DNA of 64,000 nucleotides from contig NZ_CP036281.1 of the NCBI RefSeq assembly GCF_007750395.1, forward strand, positions 3,433,001 through 3,497,000, read 5' to 3'. A program made the translations under genes and the position numbers. Position 1 is the first letter of the stretch. The number at the start of each line of letters is the position of its first letter. Below are positions 1 to 10,055 of this stretch, one piece after another. This DNA is from Polystyrenella longa. GTDB taxonomy: Bacteria; Planctomycetota; Planctomycetia; Planctomycetales; Planctomycetaceae. The notes under the pieces are model-generated. The model saw nothing but the letters and a program-made list of their open reading frames with translations. It was not told the DNA's origin and ran no database searches.

Positions 1-1516
1 GTAACCCGATCGGTGCGACCTCGACTTTACTGAACTTCATCGGTTGCGAGTAACCACTGATCGCATTAAAGAAGTTTGACGCGTCCGCTCCCAACTCCGG
101 GTTACAGGTCATGAAACTGATATCGCTGTACAGTTTGGCTGTTGATTCGTTGTAGTTCCCCGTTCCGAAGTGCATGTACCTCCGTATGCCGCTCGGTTCG
201 CGACGGACAACCAGACAGATCTTGGCATGAGTCTTCAAGCCTTTCACACCGTAGATCACCTGGATCCCGACCTGCTCCAGTTCGCCCGCCCATTTGATAT
301 TTCGCGCTTCGTCAAAACGCGCCTTTAACTCGACAAGAGCGGTAACATGTTTTCCTCGTTCGGCTGCTTCCTTCAGCGCCGCGACAATCGCGCTCTGACT
401 ACTGGTTCGATACAAGGTCTGTTTAATTGCCAATACATCGGGGTCTGCTGCCGCCTCTTCCAGAAAGCGAACGACGGGGTCGTAGCTTTCATAGGGATGG
501 CTGAGAAGAATATCTCGGTCTGCAATCTCTTGAAACATTGTTTTTCGCGGATCAAGACTAGCCTCACGAAGAGGTGGCCAATCCGGGTACTTCAGATGAT
601 CGTACCCGCCTAAACCCGCCATGCGAAAATAGGCAGCCAGATCAACTGGGCCCGGAACGACATAGACACCCTGTCGATCAATGCCTAGTCCTTCGCACAG
701 GAAGGCAAGCATATCTGACGTGATGAACTCCGAAGTCTCCAACCGGATACAAGTCCCTTCTTTTCGGGCGTCCAGAACTTCTTTCATGCCCGCCATTAAG
801 TCCGAGGCAGAGTCTTCACGCAATTGAAAGTCGGCATTTCGAGTAATCCGAAACGGGACAGTTTCAATCACATTCTCGCCGGGAAACAACAACGGCATGA
901 AGAGCGCAAGGGCATCCTCAAGCAGAATATACTGATAGCCACTTTCAGAAGGCAGCGTAATAAATCGCAGGTTCGTACGGGCAAAGGGAATAACGACGAA
1001 GCGGCGTTCGCCTTCCGAATTCTCCACTTGGGCGCAGACATTCAGTGACTGGTTGATCAACAGAGGGAATTCTTCATCCAGCTGCACCACCATCGGCGTC
1101 AAAATGGAGAAGACCTCTTCCTCAATTACGTTCTGAAGAACCTGATACTGTTTTTCAGTCAGTTCCTGCCGATGCTGACGAACGATTCCTTCCTGTTTCA
1201 GCGCCGGTTCCAGGTGATTGAGCAGAATATCGTATTGGTCCTGCACCATCTTTTGGCAGCGCTCTGAGATCGCCGCCATCTGCTCTACTGGAGTCAACCC
1301 TGATAGCTCGGGAGTGGTCACTTCCTGTTGAACCATCATGTTAATACTTCCCACCCGCACCATGAAGAATTCGTCCAGGTTTGAGGCAGTAATAGCGACA
1401 AACTTCAGTCTTTCCAGAAGTGGGTTTGCTTCATTCTGTGCTTCATCCAAGACGCGCTGATTGAATTCCAGCCAACTGAGTTCCCGGTTGATGAATCGTT
1501 TCGATTTGCGTCCCAT
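1..1516 (-). CDS. ppk: Polyphosphate kinase 1, 3' end cut by window edge
   Basis: Makes inorganic polyphosphate from ATP, reversibly. Read from the ATG at 1516 the frame stays open for 505 codons to the window edge; PPK1 is usually about 700 residues, so roughly the last 200 lie outside. The N-terminus reads INRELSWLEFNQRV, the classic PPK1 opening, followed by NLDEFFMVRVG, a phospholipase-D-like region with LAIKQTLYRTS and the first active-site histidine in KTHAKICLVVRR. The second conserved histidine region is beyond the edge. An in-frame TAG lies seven codons before the ATG, so no longer N-terminus is possible. It lies 84 bases downstream of the exopolyphosphatase gene on the same strand, so the two are probably one transcript. 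Family call is secure; only the C-terminus is unseen. Confidence 0.95.
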   Translation of the reverse strand, partial: MGRKSKRFINRELSWLEFNQRVLDEAQNEANPLLERLKFVAITASNLDEFFMVRVGSINMMVQQEVTTPELSGLTPVEQMAAISERCQKMVQDQYDILLNHLEPALKQEGIVRQHRQELTEKQYQVLQNVIEEEVFSILTPMVVQLDEEFPLLINQSLNVCAQVENSEGERRFVVIPFARTNLRFITLPSESGYQYILLEDALALFMPLLFPGENVIETVPFRITRNADFQLREDSASDLMAGMKEVLDARKEGTCIRLETSEFITSDMLAFLCEGLGIDRQGVYVVPGPVDLAAYFRMAGLGGYDHLKYPDWPPLREASLDPRKTMFQEIADRDILLSHPYESYDPVVRFLEEAAADPDVLAIKQTLYRTSSQSAIVAALKEAAERGKHVTALVELKARFDEARNIKWAGELEQVGIQVIYGVKGLKTHAKICLVVRREPSGIRRYMHFGTGNYNESTAKLYSDISFMTCNPELGADASNFFNAISGYSQPMKFSKVEVAPIGL

Positions 1517-1600
1517 AATCTCAATACTTCCCGACTAACGCTCGTTATTTGTAAGCCAAACAGGGATAGGTCTTATTTGCATTCGTGGTGATTACGACTG

Positions 1601-3202
1601 TTAAGTCGATGTCGTATCACGTCTGAGCAAAACTGGCACACCGTAGATTTCTTCAAACATCAAGTTGTTCTGCTTCAATGCGATCTGTTCAAGGGAAAGA
1701 TCCTCGACATTCCGTACATTAATTTCGAATCGGTTGTCTGTCATTTTTGTTGTGAAACTCTGGATACGTTGGCTGTACGATTGATCGAGAGCCACTGCCA
1801 CGCGGAGGATCGCTGCCAGTTTGGAAATGATGACGCGCGCATCTCGATTGAGCGAAGCAAAACCCACGTGCGATGGCTTCGGCGAAGCCCGCCGATGGTA
1901 ACGCACTATCATCGCAATCAATTCCAGATTCTTCTCACTAATTCCGAAGACTGTTGCATGCTGGATCAGATACATCGAGTGCTTGTGATAACCTCGCGTC
2001 CCGATAAATAAGCCAATTTCATGCAGGAGAGCCGCTACATACAACAGGCTTTCGTAGTGCGGATCTAATTGATGTTGATTAACCAACTCTCGAAAGAGAA
2101 GTCGACTCAGATTGGCCACATGTTTGGAATGTTTTTCATCGAAGTTGAATTTGTGACCTACATCAATCGCAGACCGAATCACTTGATCTTCAAACGCAGA
2201 GGACCAGGTTCCCTGACTCGTCATTTCCAACAGCAAACCGTCCCGCATATTCAAGCTGCTGACATAAACTGTTCGCACCTTGAATGCTTTTGCAAGCTCC
2301 GTATAAGCCATCAAGGCGATTCCGAGCGTTTCTGCATCGTTCAATGTCAGGTGATACTTACGAACGAGTTTATCTTCTGACATGCTGAGGATTTTCTCTG
2401 CAAAATCAGCAAGATCTTTTGCCGACAGACAAGCAAGTGTCTCACGGTCCCATTCAGGATTCAGTTGGTGGGCGACAAACCGCATGTCCCCGCCTAGAGA
2501 AACCATTTGCAGTCCAGAGAAATCACTTGTTTCATCGAGCATGCGTTCAATGGATTGCGTGATATGTGGCTTTAGTAAACTGCGAGAGGAGGAAGAAGCC
2601 GAACTTCCTGCCGACTCCAGCATTTCCCTTAGACGCAGCGACCCCAACCGGAATGTATTGGAATACAGGACATCTTTACCGTTAATCAGTAATAGCTCTG
2701 TACTGCCGCCGCCGATTTCCGCGAGACAGATATTCGCGTCTTTCAATGATGGTTCCTCGGCCAGACGCGGTTGCACACCGAGGTAGGTAATCCGATTCAC
2801 TTCCGCTTCGTCGAGAATTTGAATCTCGATTCCGGTGGCAATGTAGATCCGGTCCAGAAACGCCAGTTTGTTGATCGCTTCGCGCACGGCGCTCGTCGCC
2901 ACGGCCCGGATTTGGTCCGCACTCTTGATCTGGTATTGTTCCATCAGAGAACGAAAACTCTTGAATACCTGGACGCATTCCTCAATCGTCTGTTTACGAA
3001 TTGAGCGACGCGTGAAGGAATCTTTTCCCAGATTGACTGCTCGGGAGAGATCTTCCAGACGATGGATTTCTCCGTGTGAGGAAATCTCGGCGATCACCAT
3101 TCGGATCAACGACGTTCCGATGTCAATGACAGCCACCGGCCTCCAAGTGGCGCCATGATCATCCAGAACGGGTATTTCAGTGGCAGATTCAGATTTGGTC
3201 AT
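1601..3202 (-). CDS. ppx: Exopolyphosphatase / GppA-type phosphatase with C-terminal HD domain
   Basis: Removes terminal phosphates from polyphosphate, and in some relatives hydrolyses pppGpp. The N-terminal ASKHA fold starts with VAVIDIGTSLIRMVIAE, then AVATSAVREA and the phosphate loop EIGGGSTELL. The C-terminal third carries an HD-type helical domain with AALLHEIGLFIG and IVRYHRRA, as in E. coli Ppx. The frame is open from a GTG at 3217, but the ATG at 3202 has AGGA six bases before it and is preferred, giving 533 residues, close to the usual 500-520. It sits directly upstream of ppk, so opposing enzymes of polyphosphate turnover are paired. Which activity, polyP or pppGpp, dominates cannot be read from sequence. 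Confidence 0.92.
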   Translation of the reverse strand: MTKSESATEIPVLDDHGATWRPVAVIDIGTSLIRMVIAEISSHGEIHRLEDLSRAVNLGKDSFTRRSIRKQTIEECVQVFKSFRSLMEQYQIKSADQIRAVATSAVREAINKLAFLDRIYIATGIEIQILDEAEVNRITYLGVQPRLAEEPSLKDANICLAEIGGGSTELLLINGKDVLYSNTFRLGSLRLREMLESAGSSASSSSRSLLKPHITQSIERMLDETSDFSGLQMVSLGGDMRFVAHQLNPEWDRETLACLSAKDLADFAEKILSMSEDKLVRKYHLTLNDAETLGIALMAYTELAKAFKVRTVYVSSLNMRDGLLLEMTSQGTWSSAFEDQVIRSAIDVGHKFNFDEKHSKHVANLSRLLFRELVNQHQLDPHYESLLYVAALLHEIGLFIGTRGYHKHSMYLIQHATVFGISEKNLELIAMIVRYHRRASPKPSHVGFASLNRDARVIISKLAAILRVAVALDQSYSQRIQSFTTKMTDNRFEINVRNVEDLSLEQIALKQNNLMFEEIYGVPVLLRRDTTST

Positions 3203-3291
3203 ATTGTCCTGTTCCACCTGTACACTTAGATGATTTCAATTGTTTCCGAACTTATACATTGCTGTAAGGACTCTACTGCAAGAACTTTCAG

Positions 3292-4440
3292 TTAGCCTTT
3301 CTTCTGATTATCGCTGAAAGTATGTTTGGCCCAACATGCCGCTCCCAGAACGGTGGAATCATCACCTAACTTTGCGGCCACAACTTTGTATGAGTCTTCC
3401 GACGACTTCAAACATTGGTTTTTTGAGCTATTCCAAGCTGTGTCCACAATCAACGTAGGCATCGCTTCCACGAGCCCTCCACCTAGAACGACGACCTCCG
3501 GTGCCAGTAGATTGACCATATTGCCGATCGCTCGACCAATATGTTCTGCCGCCGTGATCACAATCTCCTTGATCGATTCATCCCCCTTTTCGATCGATTC
3601 TGCGATAGCACCGCTCCGAATATCGGCAAGATTGGTGCCTGCCAATTCTCGCAAGACGGGAGCTTCTCCCCGATAGACCGCCTGTGCGGCCTGTGCGGCG
3701 ATTGAAAGGCGACTCGCAACCGTTTCCAGACAACCCCGTCGTCCGCAACCACACATTCTTCCGTCGGCTTGAACGCAGACATGCCCAATTTCCATACACG
3801 AACTGCGAGTCCCTCGAAGAATCTGGCCCTGGTAAATAAACCCACCACCGATTCCTGTCCCAGGGAAAATGCCCAACACCGAGTTTGCCCCTTTTCCGGC
3901 TCCTTCGCTGTATTCACCGTATACTCCGAGATCGACATCATTTCCGATGACAACCGGGCAATCGAATTTTTCAAACAGAATTTTCTTGAGTGGTGTTTTC
4001 TTCCACCCCAGGTTGGGAGCATTCAGAATTGTCCCTGTATTGAGATCGAGAATTCCCGGACAGCCCACACCGATCCCGGCAATATCTGACTTCGTTTTCC
4101 CAGCCTCTTCCAAAGTATCTTCGATCGTATCGACAATTCGATCGAGGATCGACTTTTCCCCTTTGCGACTTTTCGTCTTTCGACGACGAAAGGCGACTTC
4201 TTTGAATTTGGCGTCATACGCTTTGCAGAGCATTTTGGTTCCACCCAGATCAAAACCGATCCAGATTTTACCATTAGATTTTTTGCCCGACTTCTCCGTT
4301 AGTTCTTCAGGTTCGACAATCTCCTCAGTTTCGACAATCTCCTCAGTAACGACTTCGGGCGTACTTGATCCATTCGTCTCAGGGACAGGCTCCGGGGAGA
4401 TTTCCACAGGGGAAGTCTTTTGATCCTGGGGTATATTCAT
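3292..4440 (-). CDS. ROK-family sugar kinase (glucokinase-like) with acidic N-terminal tail
   Basis: Cytoplasmic ATP-dependent hexose kinase of the ROK family, most likely glucokinase or N-acetylhexosamine kinase. ROK landmarks are in order: ATP-binding WIGFDLGGTK near residue 61, GIGVGCPGILD, catalytic IGNDVD, GTGIGGG, the EIGH motif and the zinc cluster CGCGRRGC followed by LE. The family core is about 320 residues; here 382, because about 58 residues precede it. That tail is rich in Glu, Pro, Ser and Thr, repeats EEIVE, and ends in a short Lys-rich stretch. Part of it is encoded by a perfect 18-bp tandem duplication. No methionine offers a better start near the core, so the tail looks real. 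It lies 89 bases after ppx's upstream side on the same strand. Substrate is uncertain. Confidence 0.9.
   Translation of the reverse strand: MNIPQDQKTSPVEISPEPVPETNGSSTPEVVTEEIVETEEIVEPEELTEKSGKKSNGKIWIGFDLGGTKMLCKAYDAKFKEVAFRRRKTKSRKGEKSILDRIVDTIEDTLEEAGKTKSDIAGIGVGCPGILDLNTGTILNAPNLGWKKTPLKKILFEKFDCPVVIGNDVDLGVYGEYSEGAGKGANSVLGIFPGTGIGGGFIYQGQILRGTRSSCMEIGHVCVQADGRMCGCGRRGCLETVASRLSIAAQAAQAVYRGEAPVLRELAGTNLADIRSGAIAESIEKGDESIKEIVITAAEHIGRAIGNMVNLLAPEVVVLGGGLVEAMPTLIVDTAWNSSKNQCLKSSEDSYKVVAAKLGDDSTVLGAACWAKHTFSDNQKKG
4312..4347 (-). repeat. 18-bp perfect tandem duplication inside the ROK kinase tail
   Basis: Plus-strand unit TTCGACAATCTCCTCAGT occurs at 4312-4329 and again at 4330-4347 without a mismatch. 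On the coding strand it gives the repeated acidic segment TEEIVE. The identity at DNA level suggests a recent slippage event. Confidence 0.85.
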
Positions 4441-4497
4441 TTAATTCAGTCTAATTGCTATTAAGAACGTGTTCATATTTTGATGAATGCAAGTTTT

Positions 4498-5829
4498 TTA
4501 TGGCCCCGTTAGGGGGAATGATTCAAGGGCAGCTTGTTTAACAACCGGGCCTAATTGAGGGCCATAAAAACTGACGCTGGCTTCGTAGCCACCTGTTTCC
4601 CAAGCTTCTTCCGTCAGAATATAGCTAATCCAAGCGTCGGCCAGCCCCCCAATTGTAGGCGATTCGACGGACAGTTTCTCCCCCGCAACTCGTTTGATTT
4701 CTGCCCCCATGCCAGCCGCCATCTCTCCCGGGATACCGGTAATCGAGAGTTGACCGATTTGAACCGTCGTACAATGAGACCGTTCGGCGAACAGTTTAGG
4801 AATCATCTGCTGAAGCAGCGAGGTACTCAGCCCATATTCCTTACCACCAGTCTGCATGAAATCGGGGTGCCAGTTTGCAGGAGGCAAGTCAAACTCGACG
4901 GTGTGCTGCCGAAACTCGACATTCGATTCTGTGCCCGTAGCCATCCACAGTTCATGGCTAACAGCAGCCAATTCAACACCGTAGCGTTCGGCTTTTTCCC
5001 AACGGCTTTCCCCCGAATGGGGGCGGGAACGCGGTGACTGATCTCCTTCGGCTCCGTTGTAATACATTACCGTCACCTCGTCGCCAATGAGTGTCTCCAA
5101 TGTTCGTTGCAGGTGCCCTGGCCACCCTGCCGAGAACCACATCTGCCTGGACGACATGAAAGTCGGATGAGCGGTGAAGTTCACAAGCACAGCCATTGGT
5201 TTCCCTGTTGCCGTATCAATGCGGGTCAAAGTCAAATCGTTGTCGGTGAATCCCTGTTTGCGGCGGTTGTTATTCCACCCTTCCAACTGAATCCTACTCG
5301 TCCCGATTCGCACCTTCACGGGAGCCTCCTGTAATTGACGATCGGCAGCCAGCAAGAGCTTTTTGAAATTGGCAAGCGTGAATTGATGAACCTGCGGGTT
5401 ATAGATCCCGATCTGAGAAATTCCAAACGTGTTCCCGGGATGAAATGCGTTCATTTCTATACTGGCATGAGAATGGCTCGCTAGCAGCATCATCTGATTC
5501 GATTCCCACCCGTGCGACTTCACTTCGCGGACCAGCTCTTCCTTAAACGGAAATGGGAACCCCAACAGGTCTGCCGTGATGATTGCAAACTTCTGGGTTC
5601 CGTCCGTAAGGACAATGGCCTTGGCCCAGATTCGATCGTGGATGCCTTCGGCTGGCTTATTCATCCGTTCGCCATATCCTCCGAGAGGACATTGCATTTC
5701 CAGTGGCGGCGTAATATCGATCCGGGCTACTCCCGCTGTTAAAGTCGCGGCAACAAGCGCGGAGGTACCAGTCGACAGGAAGAACAAGCCATACGCTATG
5801 AGAAGCAGGACACGAATCAGCAGGGTCAT
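4498..5829 (-). CDS. Neutral/alkaline ceramidase-like secreted hydrolase
   Basis: Probable zinc amidohydrolase of the neutral/alkaline non-lysosomal ceramidase family, N-terminal domain type. A signal peptide (hydrophobic residues about 4-27, ending SALVAA) precedes the family opening GVARIDITPP and PLGGYGER. Metal-ligand motifs are visible: ASHSHAS, a second histidine in NFTAHPTF, and the active-site loop NGAEGDQSP, matching the GDxSP loop of ceramidases. At 443 residues it lacks the C-terminal immunoglobulin-like domain of full ceramidases (about 650-750), as is common in planctomycete members. A second, more distant family member lies at 58545-59933. The true substrate, lipid amide or other, is not known. 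It is divergent from the aminotransferase gene that starts at 6034. Confidence 0.85.
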   Translation of the reverse strand: MTLLIRVLLLIAYGLFFLSTGTSALVAATLTAGVARIDITPPLEMQCPLGGYGERMNKPAEGIHDRIWAKAIVLTDGTQKFAIITADLLGFPFPFKEELVREVKSHGWESNQMMLLASHSHASIEMNAFHPGNTFGISQIGIYNPQVHQFTLANFKKLLLAADRQLQEAPVKVRIGTSRIQLEGWNNNRRKQGFTDNDLTLTRIDTATGKPMAVLVNFTAHPTFMSSRQMWFSAGWPGHLQRTLETLIGDEVTVMYYNGAEGDQSPRSRPHSGESRWEKAERYGVELAAVSHELWMATGTESNVEFRQHTVEFDLPPANWHPDFMQTGGKEYGLSTSLLQQMIPKLFAERSHCTTVQIGQLSITGIPGEMAAGMGAEIKRVAGEKLSVESPTIGGLADAWISYILTEEAWETGGYEASVSFYGPQLGPVVKQAALESFPLTGP

Positions 5830-6033
5830 CAGTTGTTTACCATCTTTTAATAGAGTAAGCCGGTAGAGAACCCTATTTTAGAGTTTGCGAGCACCTTGAG
5901 GATAGCGGAATCCGATTTTCCAAAACAGTGTGAGACAAGAGACTTAGCCGGTTGACCCCCTTTTCGAAATCCTGTTACTGTTTCAGGTACTCAAATTGAA
6001 GCTGTCCATCACCCCTCCTCGGGATCCACGCAT

Positions 6034-7365
6034 ATGTCTCTTCCCCAACAACCCGGATCAATCACACAGGCCCTGTATCTTCGGGCCAAACAACTTATTC
6101 CGGGTGGCACCCAACTGCTCAGCAAACGCCCCGAGATGTTCGCCCCGGAAATGTGGCCTGCGTATTACCAGAGCTGTAAGGGCTGCACTGTCGTTGACCT
6201 TGATGGACGGGAATACATCGATATGTCGATCATGGGAATTGGAGCCTGCCTGCTGGGATACGCCGATCCGACTGTGACAGAAGCCGTCATAGACCGAGTC
6301 CAACGAGGATCAATGTGTACGCTAAATGCCCCGGAAGAAGTTCTGCTTGCCGAAGAATTGGTCCGATTACACCCTTGGGCGGATCAGGTCCGCTATGCCC
6401 GGACAGGGGGCGAAGCAATGACCGTTGCCGTCCGCATCGCTAGAGCTGCTACGAATCGAAGCCACATCGCCTTCTGTGGATACCACGGTTGGCACGACTG
6501 GTACCTGGCAGCAAATCGTCAGAAAGAAGACTCCCTTCAAGGACATCTCCTCCCCGGGTTGCACCCCAATGGAGTTCCAGAAGAACTTGCCGGAACGGCG
6601 ATCCCTTTCCAGTACAATCAAATCGAACAGTTGGAGGCGATTATCAAAAAAGAGGGTTCCAAACTGGCGGCCGTAGTCATGGAGCCCACGCGATATGCTG
6701 AGCCCGATCCCGGATACCTGGAGCAGGTACGGGAGCTATGTCATAAAAATGGTAGTTTACTCGTAATGGATGAAATCACAGCGGGATGGCGTCTTCACTT
6801 GGGGGGAGCCCATTTGAAATATGGTGTCGATCCCGATATCGCTGTCTTTGGCAAAGCGCTGGGGAATGGTCACCCGATGGCGGCCATTATTGGAACACGT
6901 GATGCCATGCAGGCGGCTCAAGAGACGTTCATCTCCAGCACTTATTGGACCGAAGCGGTCGGACCAGCCGCTGCTCTGGCGACACTGAAGAAGATGAAGG
7001 AAACAAATCTGCCTGAAGAACTGGAAGCGCGCGGTGATCAATTGCGAGGACATCTGGCTCCTCTGGCAGCAGAGTTCGGGATCCCGTTAAAAATGCTCGG
7101 TCATCCGCCCATCACACATTTCCAGTATGAGCATCCGCAAGCGGCCGAAATCCAGACATACATTACGGTCCGAATGTTGGAACGAGGCATTCTGGCTGGA
7201 GCTGGATTCTATGCGAGCCTGGCACACACTTCAGAAAACATCCATCAGTATCTCGAAGCGTACAAAGAGATCTTTGCAGAGCTACAAGAAGCCGTTGAAA
7301 AACAGACGGTCGACAAACTACTGAAAAGCCCAGTCAAACATGGCGGATTCAGCCGTTTGAATTGA
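6034..7365 (+). CDS. Class III PLP aminotransferase, glutamate-1-semialdehyde aminomutase-like
   Basis: PLP-dependent class III enzyme of 443 residues. The start of the fold (AKQLIPGGTQLLSKRPEMF) and YARTGGEAMTVAVRIARA resemble glutamate-1-semialdehyde 2,1-aminomutase. The PLP aspartate is in MDEITAGWR and the Schiff-base lysine in VFGKALGNGHPMAA. True HemL usually has GGGMPVGAFGG around that region, so this is probably a paralogue acting on another substrate, such as an amino sugar or amino acid derivative, rather than the tetrapyrrole enzyme. The ATG at 6034 lies within CATATG and gives the full fold; no good Shine-Dalgarno sequence was seen. It converges with the transsulfuration gene 64 bases away. 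Confidence 0.85.
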   Translation: MSLPQQPGSITQALYLRAKQLIPGGTQLLSKRPEMFAPEMWPAYYQSCKGCTVVDLDGREYIDMSIMGIGACLLGYADPTVTEAVIDRVQRGSMCTLNAPEEVLLAEELVRLHPWADQVRYARTGGEAMTVAVRIARAATNRSHIAFCGYHGWHDWYLAANRQKEDSLQGHLLPGLHPNGVPEELAGTAIPFQYNQIEQLEAIIKKEGSKLAAVVMEPTRYAEPDPGYLEQVRELCHKNGSLLVMDEITAGWRLHLGGAHLKYGVDPDIAVFGKALGNGHPMAAIIGTRDAMQAAQETFISSTYWTEAVGPAAALATLKKMKETNLPEELEARGDQLRGHLAPLAAEFGIPLKMLGHPPITHFQYEHPQAAEIQTYITVRMLERGILAGAGFYASLAHTSENIHQYLEAYKEIFAELQEAVEKQTVDKLLKSPVKHGGFSRLN

Positions 7366-7429
7366 ACCGTCTGGATTTGTGACATCCTTTTCCGGATTGG
7401 GCCCCGAGATGATTCGCAACAATTTCTAT

Positions 7430-8569
7430 TTAGAAATCGAGTGCCTGTTTCAGGTCGGAGACCAAGTCATCGGGGTGTTCGATTCCGATGGAAACACGAA
7501 TCGTTTTCTCTGTAATTCCCGCTTCGCGCCGCGCGTCCAACGTCATGGAGGCGTGGCTCATCGTCTCGGGATATTCCATTAACGATTCGACTCCTCCGAG
7601 TGATTCCGCCAGGAGAAAGAGTTCGGAGCGGTCGAAGACTTTCTCCGCTTCCGGACGGCCTCCTTTAACATCAAAGCTAAGCATTGCTCCGAAGCCATGT
7701 TGTTGTTTTTTGGCTAACTCATGCTGTGGATGGCTTTCCAAACCAGGATAATATACGTGCTCCACGTTCGCATGCCCGCTCAACATTTCAACGACAGCCT
7801 GCGCCGCTCGCTGATGAGCTTCCATGCGCGGTCCGAGTGTTTTAATGCCGCGAAGAACTAACCAGGCGTCGAAGGGAGAGCATCCCAACCCCATTGCATT
7901 AACTGTGTAAGCGACCTTCTCGGCGATCTCTTTCTCTCGGCTGACGACACACCCACCTACGACATCAGAATGTCCATTCAGGTATTTCGTTGTCGAATGC
8001 ACCACGACATCCACACCCATTTCAAATGGACGCTGCAGGTAAGGTGACATGAAAGTATTATCGGCGATCGTGATCAAATCCGACTTATTCGCCAATGCTG
8101 AGATCGCTTCGATATCGACCAGATTCATGAGTGGATTACTTGGAGTTTCAATCCAGATGCACTTCGTCTCGGGAGTGATGGCCGCCTCAACCCGGGCAAG
8201 TTCACGCATCTTAACGAAGGTGAACTTCAGTCCCATCCGCGTGAATACATCCGAGAACAGACGATAAGTCCCGCCATAAATATCGTCTCCAGCGATGATA
8301 TGATCGCCCGGTTTGAAAAGTTGCAGAGCCGTTACAATCGCTGACATTCCTGTGGAGGTTGCCCGACATTGGTATCCCCCTTCCAGCGAAGTGATATTTT
8401 CTTCCAAGGCGGACCGGGTCGGATTACCCGAGCGGGTGTAATCGAACCCACGATTCGAAGTCAGGTTATCCCAGACAAATGTCGAAGTCGGATAGATCGG
8501 AGTCGTCGCTGAATTGTAAGCCGAGTCTTTATCAACACCGACATGCACAGAACGTGTTTCGAATTTCAT
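7430..8569 (-). CDS. Cys/Met metabolism PLP enzyme (cystathionine gamma-lyase/synthase/beta-lyase type)
   Basis: Transsulfuration-family enzyme of 379 residues. Signature stretches are TRSVHVG, ATTPIYPTSTF, the YTRSGNPTR motif, LEGG, and the PLP lysine in VVVHSTTKYLNGHSD. The C-terminus has SLGGVESL and IRVSIGIEHPDDLVSDL, typical of cystathionine gamma-lyase and gamma-synthase. These activities cannot be told apart with confidence by eye. Proximity to cysteine synthase, 228 bases upstream on the same strand, points to interconversion of cystathionine, cysteine and homocysteine. A GTG at 8584 would add five residues, but the ATG at 8569 has GGTGG eleven bases before it, and no ribosome site fits the GTG. 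Confidence 0.9.
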   Translation of the reverse strand: MKFETRSVHVGVDKDSAYNSATTPIYPTSTFVWDNLTSNRGFDYTRSGNPTRSALEENITSLEGGYQCRATSTGMSAIVTALQLFKPGDHIIAGDDIYGGTYRLFSDVFTRMGLKFTFVKMRELARVEAAITPETKCIWIETPSNPLMNLVDIEAISALANKSDLITIADNTFMSPYLQRPFEMGVDVVVHSTTKYLNGHSDVVGGCVVSREKEIAEKVAYTVNAMGLGCSPFDAWLVLRGIKTLGPRMEAHQRAAQAVVEMLSGHANVEHVYYPGLESHPQHELAKKQQHGFGAMLSFDVKGGRPEAEKVFDRSELFLLAESLGGVESLMEYPETMSHASMTLDARREAGITEKTIRVSIGIEHPDDLVSDLKQALDF

Positions 8570-8797
8570 ATGTGGATGGTCCACCAGAAGGAATTAGGGG
8601 AAGGCAATATTGATGGGAAATAGGTCAGGCACCCTGTGCAATACTGCATAGGGGGCTCCCGCGCTTGAGTACGGGTACGGATTCCGAGTTTAACGGTTTC
8701 CGGAGCACTCTCAAGGCTCCGTCCCCGCCTATTCCACAAGAGAAGGAGGCAGATGCCCCATTCGCTAGGATTAGACCAGTCTGTTCTCTGATCCAGC

Positions 8798-9730
<933 letters not shown>

Positions 9731-9739
9731 CCGGGGGCA

Positions 9740-9745
9740 CTCCTT
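9740..9745 (-). promoter_or_regulatory. Ribosome binding site fixing the cysK start
   Basis: The minus strand reads AAGGAG here, nine to ten bases before the ATG at 9730. It decides this start over the longer open frame. Confidence 0.75.
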
Positions 9746-10055
9746 TATCTGGGGGAACGGGTGCGGGGCTGTTTGATTCGCCCATAGGTGTCGATCAGTA
9801 ATCCACGCTAACTGACCATTGTCGCCTGTCTTGATTAAATCCAACCAGACAGATAGGAAAGAAGCGAATCCATCATTAGAGCAGGAAACAGGTTAAGTCT
9901 ATTTTATTGCAAAGGCACGATACAGGGCAACAGCACCCTTGGAGATCTCTGTCCAGATACACTTTCGAGGGAAAACAAGAAAGCACAAAACACTTTCTAT
10001 TCAGTCTTCCTCCAACTGTATAGTAGAGAGCAATCGGCGATCCCGGGTTCGGTAT

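Noticed and set aside
3869-4423. 184-codon plus-strand frame opposite the ROK kinase
   Set aside because: Shadow of the kinase, with no start signals and no recognisable domain.
8570-8797. Possible SAM or other riboswitch in the 228-base gap between cysK and the transsulfuration gene
   Set aside because: No SAM-I core pattern could be matched; only weak local pairings were seen.
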